Positions 1-12,572 are shown, counted from the first letter of the stretch. The stretch: DNA of 55,099 nt from Reticulitermes lucifugus (GCA_026260175.1 JAKCWW010001117.1:25703-80801), one strand, 5' to 3'. Notes: generated by a model from the letters alone, not told the origin. Numbers and translations are program-made.

Positions 1-332
1 CCAAGCCCTAGAAGTGAGTCTGCGTGGGCGCTTTACCAGGCGCTTCGTTTTCTTTCTCAGAATGAAATCCCCGTGTATGAGACCGTCTGCTGTACGAAGA
101 AGCTGACCTCAGATTAGGCTATACCTACTCCAAGAGACGCAGCAATCTTGAAACTTCAGAACAACCATTATTTTAATGACGTGTAGCACAACTTAGTAAT
201 CATATCTGCCAAATCTCGCCTGCTCTTTTGCAATTTGTTATAAGGGAGTTTAGATTCTGCCTCAGATCGTTCCATTACGCGACGTATGAATAGCCAAACC
301 ATCAAAATACTTCACATCCTTTTAATTACTTA

Positions 333-606
333 TGCCCGGCGTGTTTCATACTGGGCCCGGACAACCGAAAAATTGTGGTTCGATTCCCGGCAGAGGTACA
401 ATATTTTTCTGTTCCCCAAAGCTTCCATACTGGCTCTGGGGCCCACAGAGTCTCCTATCTAATGGAAACCAGGGACATTTTTCCTGGGTAAAATGGCCGA
501 AGGCGTGAATCTGACTACGTCTTGCCATCTGTTAGTGCCGAGGTTAAGAGCAAAAGGAGATAAACCTCCACTCCCCAGTATGCCTCTAAGACCTCCACAG
601 GGACAA
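333..606 (+). mobile_element. tRNA-derived SINE, diverged
   Basis: The head carries a B-box-like GTGGTTCGATTCCCGGCAG about 35 bases after a degraded A box. The body is related to the copies at 8765 and 9500 (multiple CTGGGGCC and CCTCCTAT blocks). No target-site duplication recognised. Confidence 0.6.
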
Positions 607-695
607 ATTTATTTCTTTAAAGTTATTGGATGGCTGATATATATTGATAACCAACTCGTACACAAAAATAAAAACACCACACTCAGCCACCTTTA

Positions 696-748
696 TACAA
701 ACCCCTACATGTTTCGATGCCTTAATGCATAATCTTCATGGAGCACTA
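696..748 (-). ncRNA. Hammerhead-ribozyme-like motif, core mutated
   Basis: Minus strand: ATGAAGA (first C of CUGANGA changed to A), a helix II of GC-rich complementary ends (ATGCATTAAGGCAT), GAAAC, then ATGTAGGGG. Partner arm of the intact motif at 836. Probably inactive. Confidence 0.45.
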
Positions 749-835
749 CATTTAAAGAACACTAAAAACACTTTAAAACATTTAAAACGCACAGCACATT
801 TTTTAAGTGTAGTGTTTTAGTGTTCCGTAAATGTA

Positions 836-884
836 GTGCTCCCTGAAGACGATGCATTACGGCATCGAAACAAGTCGGGGTTTG
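836..884 (+). ncRNA. Hammerhead ribozyme motif, intact core
   Basis: CTGAAGA (843-849; position 7 may be any base), one extra C, helix II GATGC/GCATC, GAAA (867-870). A two-pair helix III (AC/GT with AA loop) leads to GTC as predicted cleavage triplet, cutting after 876. Helix I forms between 838-842 and 877-881 (GCTCC with GGGGT, wobble included). Confidence 0.72.
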
Positions 885-952
885 TATAAAGGTGACTAAG
901 TGTTTCTTTTGTGTACGAGTTGGTTATCAATGGATACCATCCTATATAAGTA

Positions 953-3900
953 CGTACACGGTATGGACAAAGTTAATGGATGACCGTCAGGGAACTAGAG
1001 GATACTGCAAGTTGAAAGAGGAAGAACTAGATCGCACTCTGTGGAGAACTCGCTTAGGAAGAGTCTATGGACCTGTCGTAAAAGAGACTAAGGAGTGAGC
1101 ACATAGATAATACCTTAGCTAAAATAACCAGAACCTATAGGCCATCATGTATTAAAATACTGTTTCTCATGATATGGACAGCCCTCTTTATAATTTGCAA
1201 CCGAAACGTGTTTGTTATTCTGATTTAGACGTGATTGCTTTGAAAGTGTCTTCGGTTTGTGTGAATGCAGTAAGTTTAAATGGACAGATTCTGTGACAGT
1301 TTCGGAGGTAATCTGAGTGCGCTGGTCGAACATACGGCCAACAGACTGTGTAGACGAAACATCAGATTGTTGTTTATTACGACTGTGCATCAACTTCAGC
1401 TCTTATTTGACATTGAGCATGGTCGATAGGTGCTCATACATAATGTGTATAAAATAAATGGAAGAATTCTTTTGACGGTTCTGGTGAAATAAAGATTACT
1501 GTCACGTGTTACAAGTTACTGACGGTGTCGTGTGGCATACAGATGGCTCTGGTTGTGTTTCGAGATTCTCTTTTTTTTTATTTACGTATGCCTTACATCA
1601 GACTATATAAGACAGTGTGACTGGCAGTTAATCTGGAATGAAGATGGATGGAGGACGAGGTGGTAGCCCATTTTAAGACAATATGTTAGCATCTTGCCTC
1701 GATATCAGTGAAGAAACACGAATAAAACCCAGGAATGCGACTCGGTAGGATTCCTGTAGTGGTGTCAACAAGGCATACTTCAGAATACATCTGGTGTTCA
1801 CGGTCGCTCATTTTTGACCTGGATCATGTTAGTGTGCGGGTACAGGCGCTATTACCGAAAATTCGGAATCTCCATCCTTAAGGCGAACTGACTGTTTACT
1901 TTTATCCTACAGGTCCTAGAAAACCAAACACTCTTGTCGACTCACGAGAACAACTTTGAAATTGGCAGTGGTGGTGTACGGGGAAGTCAGAACTTATTAT
2001 CCTTACGATCAGTAACCAATGTATTCCTGTTAAAATGCATTGGGCTGAAGTGCAGTTGTGTCTTGTGCATGCCAGTTAATACCATTATTTTGTGTTTTGT
2101 TCAATCCGGTTAAAGCTATGTATAAAACTGTGTTTATACTTCCTATAATCTGAACCCATAACAAGTGGTATCCAGTGAGAGTTGATAGATGTAGCGATAA
2201 AGACCTGTTTCCTTGAGCGGACCTGTATGTTTTCTCCGTAAGGTTAGCCCGCAGATAAGGAAACCTATCCACGTGGTCAAGGATAAATGTGTTCACTTCA
2301 GTCAAGGACAGTATCTTGTGCCCCACTCCATGATTCGGGAGGGCGCGAGCCGTCCTCATGGACTGCTATCTTGTGGTAGGGGGGCTTGTGTGCCCCTTCC
2401 ATTTAAAGGGGCCAGAATATAGGCAGTCCGAAAAAAGTGATGGGTAGACACTAACTTGTAAATGGCTGTAGAGTGTGAATGGAACGAAATACATCATTAA
2501 ATGCAAAGCAATAAAGTCTGTGGGTTGTAAGAGAAACATGTCCAAAGGTTGAAACCCGTAAATGTTACCTTTCCCAACTAATCGATTCAATTAGTTGGAA
2601 GAGTCTAACTCGATTGTAGCAGAGCGAGCAAATTTAATAATATTATAATTTCCATAGCCTTTGTACTTGTTTTTGTGATATGCAAAAGCGGGTTGAGGCA
2701 GAAATTCTGCTTAGTTGAAGGATCGAATAAGAGGAGAGGTGAGTCACTGAAATATAACCTGTTTAGTATCGTAAGGGAATATTGACCTACTGTGTTCTGA
2801 CTTAAGATTTATGTAAATTAGGTAATTAGATATTCTTTTTAATTTTCAGTTGTCGTAGCCGCACGAGCTTGTGTCAACATACTGGGTTCCAATCACATAG
2901 CACGAACATAGCCAACTTCGCCGCTGGCGTGTTTAAGGTTTCGACTTTGTTTTTCATTTAAATATGACTCCGGATTTGTCATCCCTTTCCGATACGAATT
3001 CGACAAAGCATTATCTAATTCCGAAGCATCTGCTTCGGTAAAGTTTCCTTTGCATTAATTTTCTTACTCGTTGATTTCTTCACAAGCTTCACTGCATAAA
3101 TCTAATATTCTTCACATATTGTCTACAGATATGTTGGTATGAGTTACTGAACATTGCATCAGTCGAGAAGGTTTAAATTAGGATTCGATTATTTATGTTT
3201 GATTACGTTGTAGATCAAGTTATTTTGAAGTTGGTTAGTACGTGGCATTATTTTTAATAAGATTAGTTTTATTTTAGTATCCACATCTCGCAGACACATG
3301 CATTTCTTCCATTGCAATCTCCTCGTAACAAATTTCATGGCCAAAATCTGAACTAATCTTGACGCTAGCGTCGGTTTAAGAGTAATTTTATTTACATTTC
3401 CGTATGAATCCGTCTTCTTCAAGCTTATTCTGAAGCGTTTCAGACTAAGTACTCCTAAATTTCTAAACGTATGCATTGTTATAAGTGTCATCGACTTGAT
3501 GTTCTCAATCTTTGTTTCCTCCTGCTCACGCAGTTCTGGGCCACCATCGGAATGGAAGGTTAAGAAATTTTTTCGCACGGCCAATATATTGTTAGTTTAC
3601 ATTCTACAAAAAGAGCAGGAAACAGATTATCCTCGAAGATATATTATTATATATCACATCAGTATCATATATTCAGTGGTACTAAGACTTGATCCCATCT
3701 CTCAACTTCGTGCGTACGCCAAGTTGCTATATTGGTTATAGGAAATTAAGAATTTCTGCTATATGGTAGCTTAAAATGGCATAATTCTCATACCAAATTT
3801 TGTGTAAATTGGTCAAATAATTTAGAATTGAAAAGGGCACACGCATACAGCATGGTGATCTCATAAACCTTCCATTATCTAAAGGAAATCAGGTAAAAAA

Positions 3901-4696
3901 ATACAATCTTGCGATAGTCTAAAATACTCTACGCCGACATTTTATCCTTCTTTCCTACTGACCTCTAGAGTTGAGTGAGTGAGTGTAAAAGTCCCCCCCC
4001 CCTCCCCGGTCAAAAAAAATTAGTACACAGTTATTGCATTCTACGTCCTGTTCGACCCACTCGCTTTGTGGATGCTCCACATCACCAGCTGGAATTTCGA
4101 GTTAATAACATTAAAGCGGAAGAAAATTGTGTTGACATAAAGCGATGTGAGTGGTCTCCGGGCAAGGTCTAATGGTTTCTAATGAAACTTTTGAATCAAC
4201 AGTTATAGAGGAACTCTCGTCTATCCATCCATGAATGGCGCTACAGCATCTTCTGGGGCGTGACCTCCGTCAAAAGGTGCCTCCATTCCTCTCGTCCCAA
4301 ATATGAGGTTTTCTCGACATAAACGTTTTTACGGGGTGAGGTTGTCGGTCTTACGCCTAACCCCAACCTGGAGGACAAGGGTATCCCTTTATGTCTGAGT
4401 CATCGCCTTTGACCTGTTTGGTATGGAAGGCCCTAACAATAGCTACGCTACCGCCGGCGTAGCTCTCAGGATCCTTTGACCACGCAAGCCCCACCAATAA
4501 GTAACTCTCATCTTTCTGATTTTCTTCTTGTATGTTGCATGGGTCTGAAAGTAGCTTTTATAATCTCACTGGTTCATGCAGTGGCATTACGGGCTATAAA
4601 AGTGTCTGATATCACAAAGGGAAGCTACGACTCTTAACAGGTCCACGGTGCAACTCTTAATATTTACAAAATCGAAAGTTCACATATATTATTCAA
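953..4696. other. No gene seen
   Basis: AT-rich DNA with only short chance frames. The largest, 3189-3584 minus (131 codons), has no recognisable motif or nearby splice context. A GC-richer block at 4210-4510 looks like repeat but was not identified. Confidence 0.6.
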
Positions 4697-4915
4697 AGGC
4701 AAAAGGTAAAGGTAAAGGTAAAGCTGTCCCATTACAGGCTTGGATAAGCCCTTAGGACTGCAGGAGGTTGAGGCACCCAGAATTTCCAGACAAGCGGCGC
4801 ACGAAGGTCGTAAGTTTGTCAGTCCTAGCACCGGCCACCTTTACCCCCCGAGAGATATCCATGATAATCATTTCTGTTAGAGGCGCTGAGCCACAGTGCG
4901 GCCGGAAGGATTAAG
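4697..4915 (-). mobile_element. SINE, third family, (TTTACC)n tail
   Basis: The minus-strand body aligns with 33805-33990: GGGGTAAAGGTGGCCGGT, CTGACAA.CTTAC, GCCTCAACCTCCTG, CCTGTAATGGGA. It ends in the same (TTTACC)n tail as the 27049/51621 family. The upstream part includes a tRNA-like GTGGCTCAGCGCCTCT. Confidence 0.75.
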
Positions 4916-6144
4916 CCAATGAAAAATCCCAATGACCCAATAACTTTCCGGCTTGTAGCGCAGTGCCTCAACAAACTTCGCCACCGCGTACCCTATTACT
5001 CACGGATAGTCTACAAATTTTCCAAATGTATTCTTTGCGTATATTATATTAATGAGGCCAACATGGGAATACTAAACATGCATTGCGACTTTGCAGCCTT
5101 GGTGTTGAACTAGAAATGATAAATTTTATTTCATAAGCATTGTAAATTGTTCCTTTTTTAATATATTTACACAATATCAGAGAATGTTTCAGATTAAATT
5201 ATGAATTGTAATATCTAAAGTATTATATACTACGACTTCCTTAATTTTTAAGGAAATTTATATCAAATTCCGATTTGAAATTCATGTAAAGCAAGTTCGA
5301 TATCATATTAGAAAATTAAATTTGCCGTTTTAGAATTTTTTTTACCATGAAAATTTCAACAGTTCTCATAATTTGTAAACCCAAAGGTTGCAACCGTGTG
5401 CAATAAAAGCTGCTTGGTTTTGCAGACTGTGCTTATCTTTGCAATCATCAGGAACGTTTATTGTTAACCCCCAATACCAAATTTTATTGCAATCAGTTGC
5501 ATAACTTGAAGGATGTAACTTGCCTATGGACTAACAAAATCATAAGAACAGACATATATGAATGTTCTCAACAAAACTCTAGTGTTATTTTTGTTATAGA
5601 AAATTAGGTGAAAGTTTTTGGACCCTGTATCTTTTGTTTCCTACCAATATTGTAAATCGTTTATGTTAATCTCTTCTCTGTCACAGACAGAACAAAATTA
5701 TTTCGATACAGAAATCTGGGAAAATTAATACGTACATAAAAATCTTCTGGTTTGGCGTAATGATTAAATATCTATGGCGTTCTTTTTCTATATGAGCTTA
5801 TAGTAAACTCTTTACACGTATAACCGTAATATTCTAATGTTACTACAAAGTAAAGCAGTCATATTTTTGGGCTTTCAGAAAGAGGAATTATTTTGAATAC
5901 CCTGCCTATAAAAATAAAAGGACGGTTGACCATGTGCAAGCCGCGGAGGAATATATGGGCGTAGAAGTAACTATCCACTTATTATTAATCCAGACACTAG
6001 ATGGAATGAGTGACCAACTTCACGCCCCGACCACTTCACTCCCTTTGAAATTTGCTTTTTATGATCAGATATAAAAATAAAATTTCTTATATTGAACTTG
6101 AATTTGAACATTTTGACAATTAACCATTTAAAGGCAAAAAGTAT

Positions 6145-6378
6145 CTGCTTTATATAAGGACTCAGTGCGTACCGCGCAGTAAACACTCTCCACTTCGTTT
6201 AACAAAACCAATCTGTTAATCTTGTATAAGGCAAAATTTGCTGTTTGATCTGAGATCTATACAAAACACGTAAGTACTCTATGTGAACACCATGTAGAAT
6301 TCTTGAATATTAAACCTGTTGGTACGTAAAGTAACCGCTAGGCTTTAAAGGGTTAATACTGAAATATCTGGGTAATAA
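6145..6378 (+). repeat. Three-copy dispersed repeat, copy 1
   Basis: Shares TATATAA.GACTCAG, then TTAAACCTGTTGGTACGTA and AAAGGGTTAA with copies at 44750-44930 (plus) and 54405-54545 (minus). No coding capacity seen. Confidence 0.6.
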
Positions 6379-7947
6379 CGAAGACTAATACTAGCAATAT
6401 ATCGACAATAACTCTGAAGTAAGCCTGCAGAGAATTATTATTCTAAAAATTCTGCATATTTATATTTATTCATCCACCGTCGACTCTGGCAGTATCTAAA
6501 TTACATAGGAGTAGCTTAGCTAAATAAGCAACAGCAAGTGCGCTAAATACTTTATGTAAGTTACTGCATTACGAATTATTTAATTTTCCGGAACACCTGG
6601 ACGACGTGATGCTTTCTCTTAAACACCATAAGATTTTATTTTTTATACCATCATTCGAAATAGGAACAATGGTACTAGCGTAAAATGTATAGTATTTTGG
6701 AGCCCGGTTTTCTGGGATATGACGCTCGGGCGCTGGATAGGAGGGTCCCGACATTTCAAAAGAAATTGTGTGTCGCCTTAATCTGCAAGTGTTCAATGTT
6801 CGTGAAGAGAAACTTTGAAGATGAAGATAATACTTTCCTTCGAAAGTTGGAAACCAATTACTTAAAACGCAGCGTCACATCCCAGAATACCGAAATCCTC
6901 TGCTACACTGCTGTAAAAACCTAAAATTAGAATGTCATATTACATTATAGATCCTGTACTACCAAGGTCTAAAGGTCAACATAAGTTATCTCGAGAAATA
7001 TATAAAATTAAAAAACTTTATCCATTAATTGTATATTTTGTGCGAACTGGGAAAACACCGCTTTTGCTGGATTTCAGTGGCGGAACACCTCTGTACAGCT
7101 CGCAAAACCCTGGTGCCAGGGAGCATATTTCGATAATGGTTATGAAGGGTGTTAGCCTGATTTGTGTGGCTCACTTTAAGGATAAACAAATTTTTCCAAA
7201 AATCTAGGAGCAAACTCAAAATTTTAGGCTCTAGAATTGTGACATAAAGCAAGCTCCTTACTGAGAATCCACAAATATTAGGCGCCACCTTAAAAATTTA
7301 GTCACCGCGACGACCTGTCTCCCGGAATTTGTGTACTCCTGGCTTAAATTGCGAATGGATATATCCGGATAACGCCACGATCACGTGTCTTTACCACGTG
7401 TTTCCGAAACTGCTTTGCTGATTTTGAAGTCGAAATCCACATTAGACGGCTGATCCAAACACTCGCCAATTGTGAGTTTAACCGTAACATATTAATGTGA
7501 GACAGTTAAAGAATATTCAAGACTGTCTGTTCATATTTGCATGTGTTGTGAGATCGAGTAATCTGGCAGCGAGTTAACTTTTCGAAGAACGTACTGCTTC
7601 TTTTTCTCCTGAAACGTTGGTACCTAGCCTATCTACCGAAATATGTAGTATCATATTCAATACATTTTCCTTCCTAATAATGTCCACTTCAGAAGTTATA
7701 TCGACCATCCTTTCTAAACACAAACACTCTCAGAACTCGCGCTTATCGACTTCGACGCCAAAGAACAGCGGTGAAAATGTCGACATATAACAGTGTTACT
7801 GCGTTATAAACAAGCGAGACAGGTAACTACACTGCAATTTTCTGCGTCGGTGTGAAGCTTCTTAAAAGAATCTGGCAAATTTTGAATTCTGTTTCCTGCA
7901 TATCTTTGTGCGAATTAGGTTTTATAACTACAGAAACATAAAGAGAA

Positions 7948-7966
7948 ATATATATATATATATATA
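7948..7966. repeat. (TA)n microsatellite
   Basis: Uninterrupted TA run. Confidence 0.95.
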
Positions 7967-8603
7967 CATCTGAATCAGTGGTTTCCAAATTGCCGGATAC
8001 CAGGGCCTCTTCTTAATTTAAAAATAACCGCGGATTCTAACATATTAGTATTTCTAAATCTAGGCTGTGTTAATTGCGAAAATACGTAAAAACAAGAAAG
8101 TGTTATAATCTCAGAACCTTTTTAAAAGAATTCACATTTTATTGAAAACAATAATAATGATACGTAAAGGCTAATAACAGAGAATATCATAGGAAAATAA
8201 GCGGAGGTTGGAGGATGAAGAATTACTGCGAAGTTCTTTGAGTTGTAGGGTCCTTGGAATGTGGTCGCGGCTCACAGGCTTAAAACCACCGATCTAGCTG
8301 AGAAACATAATAGCACATACAACCTTGTTTTATAAGTTATCATTGATAGACACAAGCATCAAATTTGGAACTCAGTATTCCACGTAGAATCAACACACGC
8401 ACCAGTTGATAGACCACATGTACGAGTACACTATAGTCGCATGTAGCATAAAAATGAGCATTAGATATAAGATAATAATTTCCGGTTTACAAGAATGTAT
8501 TAACAGTTGTCAGAAGATTTTATTAATATTTGAATTTTATGTGATTTTGTAACTTATAAAGTGACTGTAAAAACAGAGCTTCAAATTTGTTGTTGTGGGA
8601 TTA

Positions 8604-8650
8604 TAAAGGATCTGATGATGACGCAATGCGTCGAAACATGTAATCATATA
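8604..8650 (+). ncRNA. Hammerhead ribozyme motif, intact core
   Basis: CTGATGA (8612-8618), an extra T, perfect helix II GACGC-AAT-GCGTC, GAAA (8633-8636), helix III AC/GT, predicted cleavage after A 8642. Helix I is only GAT/ATC. No inverted partner arm nearby. Confidence 0.7.
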
Positions 8651-8764
8651 CTGTAAGTATATAGTTGAAAAATGTATTTTAAATTGCTGTTCCGTTAACT
8701 GTATAATTATGAAAAATATAACATAATACTGGCGTTGAATATAAGCGAACACCAAACACACAAT

Positions 8765-9030
8765 GGGAGCCGGGATAGCATAATCATTGTAGTGACTATA
8801 ATATGGGCTGGACGATCTGGGGTTTGAGTGCCGGCAGAGGCAACATTTTGTATCTCCCTCAAGACGTCCAGACTGTCTCCGGGGCCTACCCAGCCTCCTA
8901 TTCAATGGGTACCTGGGAATCTTTCCTCAGGGGTAGAGACCAGGGGGTAAAGCTGACCATCGCATCTAGGACCGAGGTTAAGAATGACTGCATCTACACC
9001 TCCACTCCCCCTATATGCCTTCAGGGCGTG
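8765..9030 (+). mobile_element. tRNA-derived SINE
   Basis: Begins GGAGCCGGGATAGCATAATC (A-box region); B-box-like GGGGTTTGAGTGCCGGC about 55 bases later. The body has CAAGACGTCCAGACTGTCTC and a decayed LINE-like end. Same head type as the 27049 and 51621 copies. Confidence 0.7.
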
Positions 9031-9497
9031 GATAAGATCAATTTTACATTTTCTGCCTTTTGCCAAACTTCTATGTAGAAACGATAGTCTGTCCTTGTCT
9101 TGTGCTTGCTGATGTTACAGTTTGAGCCGTGCCAACGCATGCAATTTGTTGTGCGTTCCGCCACTGACACCGAGTTGTTTAGGTCACATCCGCCCCCGAC
9201 CTTATCAGCAGCAGAGCCACACAAGTCACTGCACCTTAATGCGCAAATCAATACAAACTTGTTACTATCTCGGCCGATAGAGTAGGAGGGCCTTTTATTC
9301 CTGGCCAAACAATGGGAGTTACACAAGACAAAGGAACGTAAGAGGCGTCTCATTTCCGCGCAGCCGATAATTTTCTTCCGTAAGTTCATTTGAAATGAAT
9401 GTGAATACAGATGTGAAGTTTTACTTACGAGGACGAGAGCTCAGCAGAAGAATGTTTACACCGCATATATCCAGGTAAATAAGGAATCGTTCCGTCA

Positions 9498-9730
9498 TTA
9501 CTATGACTGGACTACGGCTTGGACAGCTGGGGAATAGAGGTGCGACTCCCGAGTGGGACAAAATCATTTCTGCACAGCATCCAAATCGTCTCAGGATTTT
9601 ATCCAGTGGATACCGAAGGCCCTTTCCTCGAGAACAAAATGGCCGGGGAGTAAAGGTGATCACTTACCTCTATCTAGAGCCGAGTTTGAGATTGCGTGGA
9701 GCTATACCTCCAACCAAGTGTGTTTTGTGC
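9498..9730 (+). mobile_element. tRNA-derived SINE, diverged
   Basis: Head with GGACAGCTGGGGAATAG and B-box-like GTGCGACTCCCGAG. The body (CCAGTGGATACCGAAGGCCC, CCGGGGAGTAAAGGTGATCA) aligns by eye with the 8765 copy. Confidence 0.5.
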
Positions 9731-9879
9731 CACGGTATTTAATTAGAAACGGGGGAAATTTAAAATTACTTATATATGCCTATTCAGTGCAAGATCAGTG
9801 TAGCTAAGAGGTGGAAATTATAGGAGACTGTAGGCAACTGCATAGTGAATAGCTTTATGGTTTATACTGCTCACCAAAT

Positions 9880-10190
9880 ATTATTGCAATGATGAAATTG
9901 AGGAAGATGAGATGGGTGGGACTGGTGGCACGCATGGGTAAGAAGATAAACACGCACAGGGTTTGGTGGTAACATTCTGAAGGAGAGAAACAGCTTGGAT
10001 GTCTTAGGAGTAGATGGAAGGATAACAGTAAAGGGGAGTTTAAGTAAATATAATAGGAGAACTTGATTCATCTGTCTGCGGATAGGAACGAGTTGCTGGC
10101 TCTTGTGAAAATGGTAGCGAACCCTTGTTTTCCGTTAAATATAGAGAATTCCTTGACTTGGTGAAGAACTGTTAACTTTTCAAGAACGAA
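9880..10190 (+). mobile_element. LINE 3'-end fragment (RWAGHVARMG family)
   Basis: Decayed plus-strand coding end: RWVGLVARMGKK followed by frameshifted remnants and a tail matching the other copies in this window (gaatt...ccttgacttggtgaagaactg). One of five copies of the same LINE end. Confidence 0.55.
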
Positions 10191-10561
10191 ATTTTTCCAC
10201 CGAGTCATTTAACTTAATGTTATCCTCTCATCTGCATTATGACTCCAAAGTTGTCTGTTATTTTCAGTTTTCGCAAATAACATTTATTGTACATTTCTCA
10301 CCTCTTCTATGCGTGCTGCATAAAACAGTCATCACACTCTCCTCGATTGATCACCGTAAAGACATCCGGCGAAGAATACGAATTAAGAACCTCTTGATAA
10401 GGAATTGTGAATCCATGTAACCTCATACATTACTACTGTATATTGTGATGAGTTACAAACATATCTGCCAGCTGCACTCATGGTACCGTGGTACAAGGTC
10501 TTATATAAAGTTTTATATAACCAACGTATTGCACATAGATATGAATAAATAAAATTGTCAC

Positions 10562-10608
10562 TGACCCTACATATGTTTCGGCTCAAAATGAGGCATCATC
10601 AGGGGTTT
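10562..10608 (-). ncRNA. Hammerhead ribozyme motif, intact core
   Basis: Minus strand: CTGATGA (10602-10596), an extra T, helix II GCCTCA/TGAGCC with one mismatch, GAAA (10579-10576), helix III AC-ATAT-GT, cleavage after A at 10568, helix I CCC/GGG. Confidence 0.72.
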
Positions 10609-10920
10609 CTACTATATATAAGCTCTCACTGTGTTCCCTTCTTCGTCATTGTTTCAAAAAATATGTGTTGAAAGTTTTGCTTGATCCATGGAATCGGGCA
10701 ACAATAGCACTGTGCACTAAAATCGATGTGTTTTTGAGGCGGCAGTCGTGATGTACGTCGTTGCAGGTGGTCCGGCCTTGCGGCTCGTTGATGGAGTCGA
10801 GTAGCCGTGGCGGAAATCCTCCTCTGTGGTCCAGTTGTATTTATGGGTCTCCGTCCCCGTTTGTTTGGCTGACCACGTCGAGTCCTTGCCGTTCTGTTTC
10901 TTTCTTGTGCGCCATCTTTG

Positions 10921-10945
10921 TCACCGAAACATATGTAGGGTCAGT
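10921..10945 (+). ncRNA. Half hammerhead motif (3' half only)
   Basis: CGAAACATATGTAGGGTCAG matches the cleavage-side half of the motif at 10562, but no CTGANGA precedes it. Truncated and inactive. Confidence 0.4.
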
Positions 10946-11700
10946 GACAATTTTATTTACTCATATCTATGTGCAATACGTTGGTTATATAAAACTTTAT
11001 TAACATAAACAATGCACGGTATTCACAATATCAAGGTCTTATATGTTATGAAACGTGTCAACTCCCTCGTCTGCAGCCCCATAAACGGACCATCCTATGT
11101 AGAACCAGAGAAGCCGTGACATTTTTCAGGCGATTATTGACACTACCGCGCCCGTCATTCCACTTTAACAAGGCTCTGAAGAGTTTTTCACGGCTCAGGT
11201 GATCATTAATAGGTCAGGCACTGTTATTTAAGGTCCACTGACAGGCACAAGTATTTCCGCGCTTAAATGCCACTTTTTCATCCGACCAACCGTTATGCAC
11301 CACGGAAAAGCTTAAAGAGCGAAACAAAATAGAAGAATAAATGCAAAGGAAGAAATGATATTTTAAAAATGGAAAACAAAATTGTGGAGAAAAGTCTTAT
11401 CAATTCTGTTATTCATTAATAAGCCGATGCAGTACCGGATATAGTAGAAACCTGTACGAATGTCATGACAGAGAAGCAGTAAAGGAACAAAGCAACGATA
11501 AGTTGTTCTTACACAGCATTATTTTAAATTTATATTTCTTGGTATTCATCCACCACGCTTTCAGTCGATCATATTATGTATCATCTATTTAGCTCAAATA
11601 TAAGCAATAAAAACCTTGCATTCAAATTCAGAGAAGTGATGTAGCTCCGCATTCGTAAACAACAACCTTTCTTTGGACACTGTAAGACGCCTCCGGATTA

Positions 11701-11761
11701 TTGTGATTGTGGGGCCTGTTTCACAATCACTATTGTGATTGTGGGGCCTGTTTCACAATCA
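11701..11761. repeat. Perfect 29-bp direct repeat with inner inverted ends
   Basis: Copies at 11701-11729 and 11733-11761 are identical, separated by CTA. Each begins TTGTGATTGTGGGG and ends TTTCACAATCA, so the ends of a copy can pair (TGATTGTG/CACAATCA). Confidence 0.9.
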
Positions 11762-11839
11762 TTCCTCTCGGAATCCTTAAAAAATATGGGAAAATCTTAT
11801 GACATTTACCGTCTATAAAATATTCAGCACACAAAGCGT

Positions 11840-12180
11840 ACGCACCATATTATATACAGTATTGTCATATGTGGCCTGTCTGTCTCTGCTACATATTTCC
11901 ACATTATCTCATAAGCGGTACAATTTTCGGGAAAAGTTTTTGAACATAAAATATGTTTCGATTTCCTCTACAACTTTTAAACAATTCTCATTCTAAGAAT
12001 GATTCAGCTAGACACAATCACAAATATACATAGTTCTTTATGTAAAGCACGCGTTCTTCTTGTCAGACTTTAACGAAATTTTAATTTTCTCGACAGATTT
12101 TCGAAAAATCCTCAAATATAAAATTTCATGGAAATCCGTCCAGCGGGAGTCGACTTGTTGCATGCGGACAGACAGACGGA
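11840..12180 (+). repeat. Dispersed repeat, copy 1
   Basis: Inverted relative of 37120-37450. Shared blocks include GTGGCCTGTCTG, CACATTATCTCATAA, CATAAAATATGT and a CCGTCCAG block followed by GGACAGACAGACGG. The ACAGACAGAC end is common in dispersed insect repeats. Confidence 0.55.
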
Positions 12181-12527
12181 CAGACCTGACGAAGTTAATA
12201 GGCGTTTTTCGCAATTTTTCGAAAACACCTAAAAAGATGGAAACGTAAGCATCACGTCACAGTTGTGGTGCCTTCGCTTTGTCTTTTTTTAATTTTCCTG
12301 AGGGTAAAATTTCCAGTTTTAATAAGGTAACAGTTGTGGCAACCATTTCAATTTTGTTTTAATTAATTTCAGTGACGTGTACATCTCTAAATTAATTTAG
12401 GAAGCTTTTTTTTAAATATAATTAACAGGAGACTTAGTTTTTTGTTTTGTTTAATATTCGGAAGGACATTACATATTGAGATCTGCGCTCTTCTGGGATA
12501 TTACGCGGCGTCGTGTGGTATTTGTTT

Positions 12528-12572
12528 ACCGACGTTTCGGGACAACTTATGGGTTCCATCTTCACGGGTCAA
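12528..12572 (-). ncRNA. Degenerate hammerhead-like motif
   Basis: Minus strand: GTGAAGA in place of CTGANGA, weak helix II, CCGAAACGTCGGTA with helix III AC-GTCG-GT. The upstream flank shares TTCTGGGATATTACG with the palindromes at 14535 and 50404. Confidence 0.4.

Larger units (their letters stand above)
627..952. mobile_element. Penelope-type palindromic terminal repeat
   Basis: Two inverted arms of about 150 bp (627-775 and 797-952) separated by about 20 bases. Each carries a hammerhead-like motif pointing outwards. Inverted or tandem terminal repeats with hammerhead motifs are characteristic of Penelope-like retroelements. No RT or GIY-YIG domain is present. Confidence 0.6.
4916..8603. 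other. No gene seen
   Basis: AT-rich, apart from the dispersed repeat at 6145-6378 and the TA run at 7948. Open frames here are under 95 codons and unlike known proteins. Confidence 0.6.
10505..11000. mobile_element. Penelope-type inverted terminal repeats
   Basis: Arms 10505-10581 and 10924-11000 are near-perfect inverted copies, separated by about 340 bases without recognisable coding. The left arm continues into a complete hammerhead motif. The right arm keeps only the GAAAC-side half, so the right end was truncated. Confidence 0.65.

Noticed and set aside
3021..3038. Short palindrome CCGAAGCATCTGCTTCGG
   Set aside because: An eight-pair stem is expected by chance in 55 kb and has no context.
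3189..3584. 131-codon minus-strand ORF as a gene
   Set aside because: No domain, no splice context, and composition like chance translation of AT-rich DNA.
8537..8905. 122-codon minus-strand ORF
   Set aside because: Runs antisense through a hammerhead repeat and a SINE; shadow of repeats.
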